Assembly (NCBI GenBank): GCA_034112325.1
Contig: JAWUVO010000070.1
Location: 1-8,244, forward strand
Length of the DNA stretch: 8,244 nucleotides
Direction of reading: 5' to 3'
Source: Bermanella sp034112325
Lineage (GTDB): Bacteria; Pseudomonadota; Gammaproteobacteria; Pseudomonadales; Oceanobacteraceae
Below, one piece after another: positions 4,715 through 8,244 of this stretch (positions are counted from its first letter, which is position 1; each line of letters opens with the position of its first letter). A program made the translations under genes and the position numbers. The notes under the pieces are model-generated. The model had not been told where the DNA came from. It searched no databases and saw nothing but the letters and a program-made list of their open reading frames with translations.

Positions 4715-6445
4715 ATGAAACAACACCAAGACTCGTCAATTGTTCCAACGGTCGCCACCCTCGACGATCTTGCAAAATTGTCTGATTACTCACTAATCAA
4801 TACTCTTAAATGCGACCCCGATGCCACTGAAAATGGAATTGACTACTCACCAAGGCAAGTGTTCTCGGGCCACTATGTGCCCGTTAAGCCCACTCCTATT
4901 AAAGACCCTGAGTACATTACCCATAGCAAAGATTTTTTCCGTGAGCTAGGGTTTGCCGACAGCATGGCAACGTCAGCTGATTTTGTCAGCATGTTCTCTG
5001 GTGATATTTCTCAGCTTCCGCTGCCCATGCGCAACGTAGGTTGGGCCACAGGTTATGCGCTTTCTATATACGGCACCGAGTATTATCAGCAGTGTCCGTT
5101 TCAAACCGGCAACGCTTACGGAGACGGCCGCGCCGTGTCTGTGCTCGAGGCCGTAGTCAAAGGCCAGCGCTGGGAAATGCAATTAAAGGGCGGTGGCCAA
5201 TCACCGTATTGTCGCGGTGCAGATGGTCGTGCTGTTTTACGCTCTAGTATCAGAGAATTTTTAGCCCAAGAACACATGCACTCATTAGGCGTGCCTACCT
5301 CAAGGTCGTTAAGTTTATATGTTTCAAAAACCGAGAAGGTTAATCGACCTTGGTATTCCGAGGGTTCCCGAGCGCAAAACCCCGATAGGTTAATATCAGA
5401 GGCGGTTGCTATTTCTACTCGCGTAGCACCGTCGTTTATTCGTGTGGGTCAGCTAGAGCTTTTTGGCCGTCGCGCTCGTAAAGATGAACATGCAACGGCA
5501 ATGCAAGAATTAGAGCAAATTGTATTGCACTTAATCGATCGTGAGTACGCCGACGTTATTGATATTAGCCTAACCATAGCCGAAAAAGTGGTGTTGCTAG
5601 CGACACAATTCCGCAGCCGTTTAACCTCGCTAATCGCCCATTGGATTCGTGTTGGTTACTGCCAAGGTAATTTTAATAGCGACAATTGTGCCGCCGGTGG
5701 TTTTACCATCGACTATGGTCCTTATGGTTTTTGTGATGTTTTTCATCCGTACTATCAGTCATGGACAGGCGGCGGAGATCACTATTCGTTTCTTAACCAG
5801 CCAATGGCAGCAGAACAAAATTTTAAGATGTTTTGTTTGGCACTACGACCGCTACTAATGTCAGATGTTGATAGTCTGCAACAGCTCGACGAAGTTGAGA
5901 GTGGCTTTGCTGGTGTGATGCAAACCCAAATGGAAAATATGTGGGCAGCCAAACTTGGCCTTACTAATTTTAATAGTAAGCTATTTAATGAACTGCTGAC
6001 GCTGATGATGGAAACTACGGTGGACTATACTATTTTCTTCCGCGAACTCTCTTCGGTGCCTGAGGATATTACCCCACTTAAAAATAGTTTTTATAATAGC
6101 CCAGCGTATCAGGCTGACCAGCAGAATATAGATAAGCGCTGGGTAGAGTGGTTAGAAAAATGGAGATCGCTTATTGTCAGTCAAAGTACTAACAGTAATG
6201 CCCTGCATGAAGTTTCTAATAAAATGAAACAGGTTAATCCAAAATATAATTTGCGGGAGTGGTTTGTTGTGCCTGCCTATCAGCAAGCCGCCATGGGTGA
6301 TTATTCGTTAGTGCGCGAGCTACAACAGGTTATGACCCAGCCATATGCCGAGCAGTCTAAAGATATAGAAGATAAATATTATAGGCTTAAGCCGTCTGAG
6401 TTTTTTCAGTTAGGCGGCACTTCGCATTACAGTTGTTCGTCGTAA
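4715..6445 (+). CDS. selO: Protein adenylyltransferase SelO (long form)
   Basis: A 576-aa member of the SelO/YdiU (UPF0061) pseudokinase family, which transfers AMP from ATP to Ser/Thr/Tyr of target proteins in redox stress. Numbered from an in-frame upstream TTG at 4685 (residue 1; the ATG at 4715 is residue 11), the key parts are GYGDGR-type AYGDGRA (144-150), MQLKGGGQSPYCRGADGRAVLRS beginning at 165 (K168), QGNFNSDNC with catalytic-type D333 and metal ligand N334, and DYGPYGF with D343. The ten-residue spacing D333-D343 equals that of E. coli D246-D256. The protein ends SCSS, placing a Cys third from the end, as in E. coli YdiU and at the site of selenocysteine in animal SelO. It is about 100 residues longer than YdiU, resembling the long bacterial/eukaryotic type. 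Both starts have only fair ribosome sites: AAGG 11 bases before TTG, GAG 9 bases before ATG. It is 64 bases after the Rho-like gene and converges with putA. Confidence 0.95.
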   Translation: MKQHQDSSIVPTVATLDDLAKLSDYSLINTLKCDPDATENGIDYSPRQVFSGHYVPVKPTPIKDPEYITHSKDFFRELGFADSMATSADFVSMFSGDISQLPLPMRNVGWATGYALSIYGTEYYQQCPFQTGNAYGDGRAVSVLEAVVKGQRWEMQLKGGGQSPYCRGADGRAVLRSSIREFLAQEHMHSLGVPTSRSLSLYVSKTEKVNRPWYSEGSRAQNPDRLISEAVAISTRVAPSFIRVGQLELFGRRARKDEHATAMQELEQIVLHLIDREYADVIDISLTIAEKVVLLATQFRSRLTSLIAHWIRVGYCQGNFNSDNCAAGGFTIDYGPYGFCDVFHPYYQSWTGGGDHYSFLNQPMAAEQNFKMFCLALRPLLMSDVDSLQQLDEVESGFAGVMQTQMENMWAAKLGLTNFNSKLFNELLTLMMETTVDYTIFFRELSSVPEDITPLKNSFYNSPAYQADQQNIDKRWVEWLEKWRSLIVSQSTNSNALHEVSNKMKQVNPKYNLREWFVVPAYQQAAMGDYSLVRELQQVMTQPYAEQSKDIEDKYYRLKPSEFFQLGGTSHYSCSS

Positions 6446-6464
6446 CAAACTCGTAACATAGAAG

Positions 6465-6499
6465 CTGCGCACGCGGTATAAAAAATACCGCGTGTGCAG
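6465..6499. terminator. Hairpin between convergent selO and putA
   Basis: CTGCGCACGCGGTAT (6465-6479) pairs with ATACCGCGTGTGCAG (6485-6499) over 15 bp with a single G.T pair, around an AAAAA loop. It lies 19 bases after the selO stop and 11 bases beyond the putA stop. On the plus strand a TTTTT run (6508-6512) follows after an 8-base gap, so it is not a textbook U-tract-abutted terminator. On the minus strand no T-run follows. It probably ends selO transcription and insulates or stabilises both 3' ends. Confidence 0.75.
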
Positions 6500-6510
6500 A
6501 GCAAACGTTT

Positions 6511-8244
6511 TTATTCGTCGGCGTCAACTAACGTCATTAAAGATGTATTACCGCCAGACGCGGTAATATCAATGCTGACTGTTTTTTCAGTAAGTAAGCG
6601 TTGTATCAAATGGTCATTATATTCAGCTGTGATAACTGGCAATATTGCTCCACCACGTTGCGCTAGTTTTTCTACCATATAAGTAGAGCGTTCACTCTGA
6701 CTATCAATTACCACACCTGCCAGTTTTTCTTCACTTAGTAATGCTTCTAAGTGCTGTAATTTAGCCACTTGGAATACACCAGCTGGAGCACCGGTTGCAA
6801 TAAATTGCTGCCTAAACTCCAATGCTTCGGCGTAAAATAATTCAGACACCACTGAAATTACTACATTACCGGTTGCCAAAGCCGTTACTATGGATAACGT
6901 CCAATATTCAAAATCTACATCTTTATCGGCAAAACACACTAAAATTCCGCGGGGCTCTAAGTACAAAACATTCGACTCTCCAGTAGGTCCTGGCAGCACG
7001 GTAGGTTTTTTTAAACGCTTTTCAATGCTGATCAGTTGCGAACGAGCCGCCGCTAAAGTCGAGTCTAAATCGTCTGCTAGTTCTTCTACAATTTCTACTG
7101 CCGAAATGCTGGCCAGTAATTGGCGTACAGCCGATATGCGATTGTTTAACTCAGTTAAGCGCCACTGGTTTTCACTTGCTACTGCATTTTGCATTATCTC
7201 TGATGCTTGCTGGGTAGAAGTGTCGTCGCTGGCTAATGCCTTTTCTGTATCAGGGTCATGATCTGTAGCTGCTCGCGGAGTCGCTTTTTCTAACATTAGA
7301 CGAGGTAAGTAATGAGGCCCACCAGCTTTGGGTCCGGTGCCCGACAAGCCGCGGCCGCCAAATGGCTGCACGCCTACAATGGCGCCAATCATGTTGCGAT
7401 TAATGTATACATTGCCAGCCCGTGAAAGCTTGATAAGTTCTGCTGCGCGCATTTCAATGCGAGTATGAACGCCCATGGTCAAACCAAAGCCAGTACCATT
7501 AATTTGTTCTACAGTCTTTTCAATGTCTTCTGCCTTAAACTTAACAATATGAACACACGGACCAAATACCTCACGCTCCAGTACCGCTATATCGTCTATT
7601 AAATAAAGCTTAGGGGCAAAGAAAGTACCATTGTTTTCTGGCACATTACATTCGTAAAGTAAGGTAGCTTTTTGTTTCATGTCCTCGGCATGAGCTTGTA
7701 AATTAGATAAAGCTTTTTGGTCAATGACAGGACCAATATCGGTAGATAAATAAGCAGGGTCGCCCACGGTTAACTCTTGCAATGCACCCACTAACATTTC
7801 AATCACGTCATCAGCAATTTCTTCTTGTAAAAACAATACACGAAGCGCAGAACAACGCTGACCAGCACTTTGAAAACCAGAGGCAATCACATCATCAACT
7901 ACTTGTTCGGGTAGGGCAGTTGAGTCAACTACCATACAATTTTGACCACCCGTTTCGGCAATTAAAGGTACTTGTTCACCCGCTCTTTGGGCTAACGTAG
8001 TAGCAATTATATTTGCGGTTACGGTTGAACCAGTAAACATAACCGCTTTAATGCGTTCGTCTGGTAGTAGCACCGAACCTACATCAGGCCCTAGTGCTAC
8101 AACGGTGTGAACTACACCAGCAGGTAAGCCAACATATTCCATTAACTCTAACGCTCTAAGCGCGATTAAGCTGGTTTGCTCAGACGGTTTAGCAATAACC
8201 GTATTACCCGTTACGATGGCTGCAGCTACCTGACCTAAAAATAT
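6511..8244 (-). CDS. putA: Bifunctional proline dehydrogenase / P5C dehydrogenase PutA, C-terminal part (5' end beyond window)
   Basis: The minus-strand frame is open from the window edge at 8244 to TAA at 6513-6511, giving 577 residues that begin IFLGQVAAAIVTGNTVIAKP. This is internal to the aldehyde dehydrogenase domain, so the ATG at 8142-8140 is not the real start. The domain oxidises glutamate semialdehyde (from P5C) to glutamate with NAD. Seen are the cofactor segment VIAKPSEQT, VMFTGSTV, the general-base motif LIAETGGQN (Glu at residue 97 of the fragment), the catalytic cysteine in SAGQRCSALR (codon 7854-7852), FGPCVHIV, and the VGVQPFGGRGLSGTGPKAGGP signature. Beyond this comes a further ~270 residues ending SGGNTSLMTL, matching the C-terminal domain of long PutA proteins, which caps the dimer and substrate tunnel. 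Proline dehydrogenase and any DNA-binding domain would lie upstream, outside the window. A stand-alone P5C dehydrogenase is less likely because of the PutA-type tail. Confidence 0.93.
   Translation of the reverse strand: MFLGQVAAAIVTGNTVIAKPSEQTSLIALRALELMEYVGLPAGVVHTVVALGPDVGSVLLPDERIKAVMFTGSTVTANIIATTLAQRAGEQVPLIAETGGQNCMVVDSTALPEQVVDDVIASGFQSAGQRCSALRVLFLQEEIADDVIEMLVGALQELTVGDPAYLSTDIGPVIDQKALSNLQAHAEDMKQKATLLYECNVPENNGTFFAPKLYLIDDIAVLEREVFGPCVHIVKFKAEDIEKTVEQINGTGFGLTMGVHTRIEMRAAELIKLSRAGNVYINRNMIGAIVGVQPFGGRGLSGTGPKAGGPHYLPRLMLEKATPRAATDHDPDTEKALASDDTSTQQASEIMQNAVASENQWRLTELNNRISAVRQLLASISAVEIVEELADDLDSTLAAARSQLISIEKRLKKPTVLPGPTGESNVLYLEPRGILVCFADKDVDFEYWTLSIVTALATGNVVISVVSELFYAEALEFRQQFIATGAPAGVFQVAKLQHLEALLSEEKLAGVVIDSQSERSTYMVEKLAQRGGAILPVITAEYNDHLIQRLLTEKTVSIDITASGGNTSLMTLVDADE

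Noticed and set aside
5041..5247. Plus-strand open frame within selO, and the similar ones at 5649-5858 and, on the minus strand, 4973-5182
   Set aside because: Each is out-of-frame overlap with conserved SelO motifs; compositions rich in Arg/Cys or Val/Ile are typical of shadow frames.
6890..7261. Plus-strand open frame of 123 codons
   Set aside because: It lies entirely opposite the well-supported PutA C-terminal domain and shows no recognisable domain.
8140..8142. ATG as the start of the putA reading frame
   Set aside because: The frame continues upstream without a stop to the window edge, encoding conserved aldehyde dehydrogenase sequence (TGNTVIAKPSEQ).

Overview
The window looks like chromosomal DNA from a marine-type gammaproteobacterium, most likely in or near the Alteromonadales. 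This rests on the AT-rich composition (roughly 40% G+C by eye), a tRNA-Gly with encoded CCA, a DUF1456/YehS protein, a long-form SelO and a PutA whose end resembles enterobacterial-type PutA. The placement is an inference, since no rRNA or other strong taxonomic marker is present. I see no IS element, CRISPR array, phage gene or integrase.

Region 1 (1-2492) is a divergent regulatory and catabolic block. A minus-strand pair encodes a TetR-family repressor (1239-622) followed 19 bases later by an N-acyl-D-amino-acid-deacylase-type amidohydrolase, cut by the window edge (602-1). On the plus strand are an alpha/beta hydrolase with an aspartate nucleophile that strongly resembles animal MEST (1359-2273) and a 65-aa protein of unknown function (2295-2492). 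Between the two arms lies a 20-bp, nearly perfect palindrome (1306-1325). It overlaps plausible -35 boxes on both strands, so one TetR protein probably controls both arms.

Region 2 (2605-4650) is a plus-strand stretch with an RNA-related flavour: a YehS/DUF1456 protein starting at TTG, a small basic conserved-looking protein, a tRNA-Gly(CCC) with several non-Watson-Crick stem pairs, and a short paralogue of transcription terminator Rho. The paralogue keeps the whole hexameric ATPase domain but lacks the N-terminal RNA-binding fold, which is replaced by a lysine-rich tail. The non-coding gaps carry small tandem repeats (13 bp x2 and 8 bp x4).

Region 3 (4715-8244) holds a long-form SelO protein AMPylase on the plus strand. 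It converges with the minus-strand C-terminal half of PutA (proline catabolism; P5C dehydrogenase domain). A 15-bp hairpin separates the two ends and probably serves as a terminator.

The strongest candidate for something not well described is the OB-fold-less Rho paralogue beside the tRNA. The second is the TetR / MEST-like hydrolase / D-aminoacylase divergon. No non-coding stretch exceeds 300 bases.
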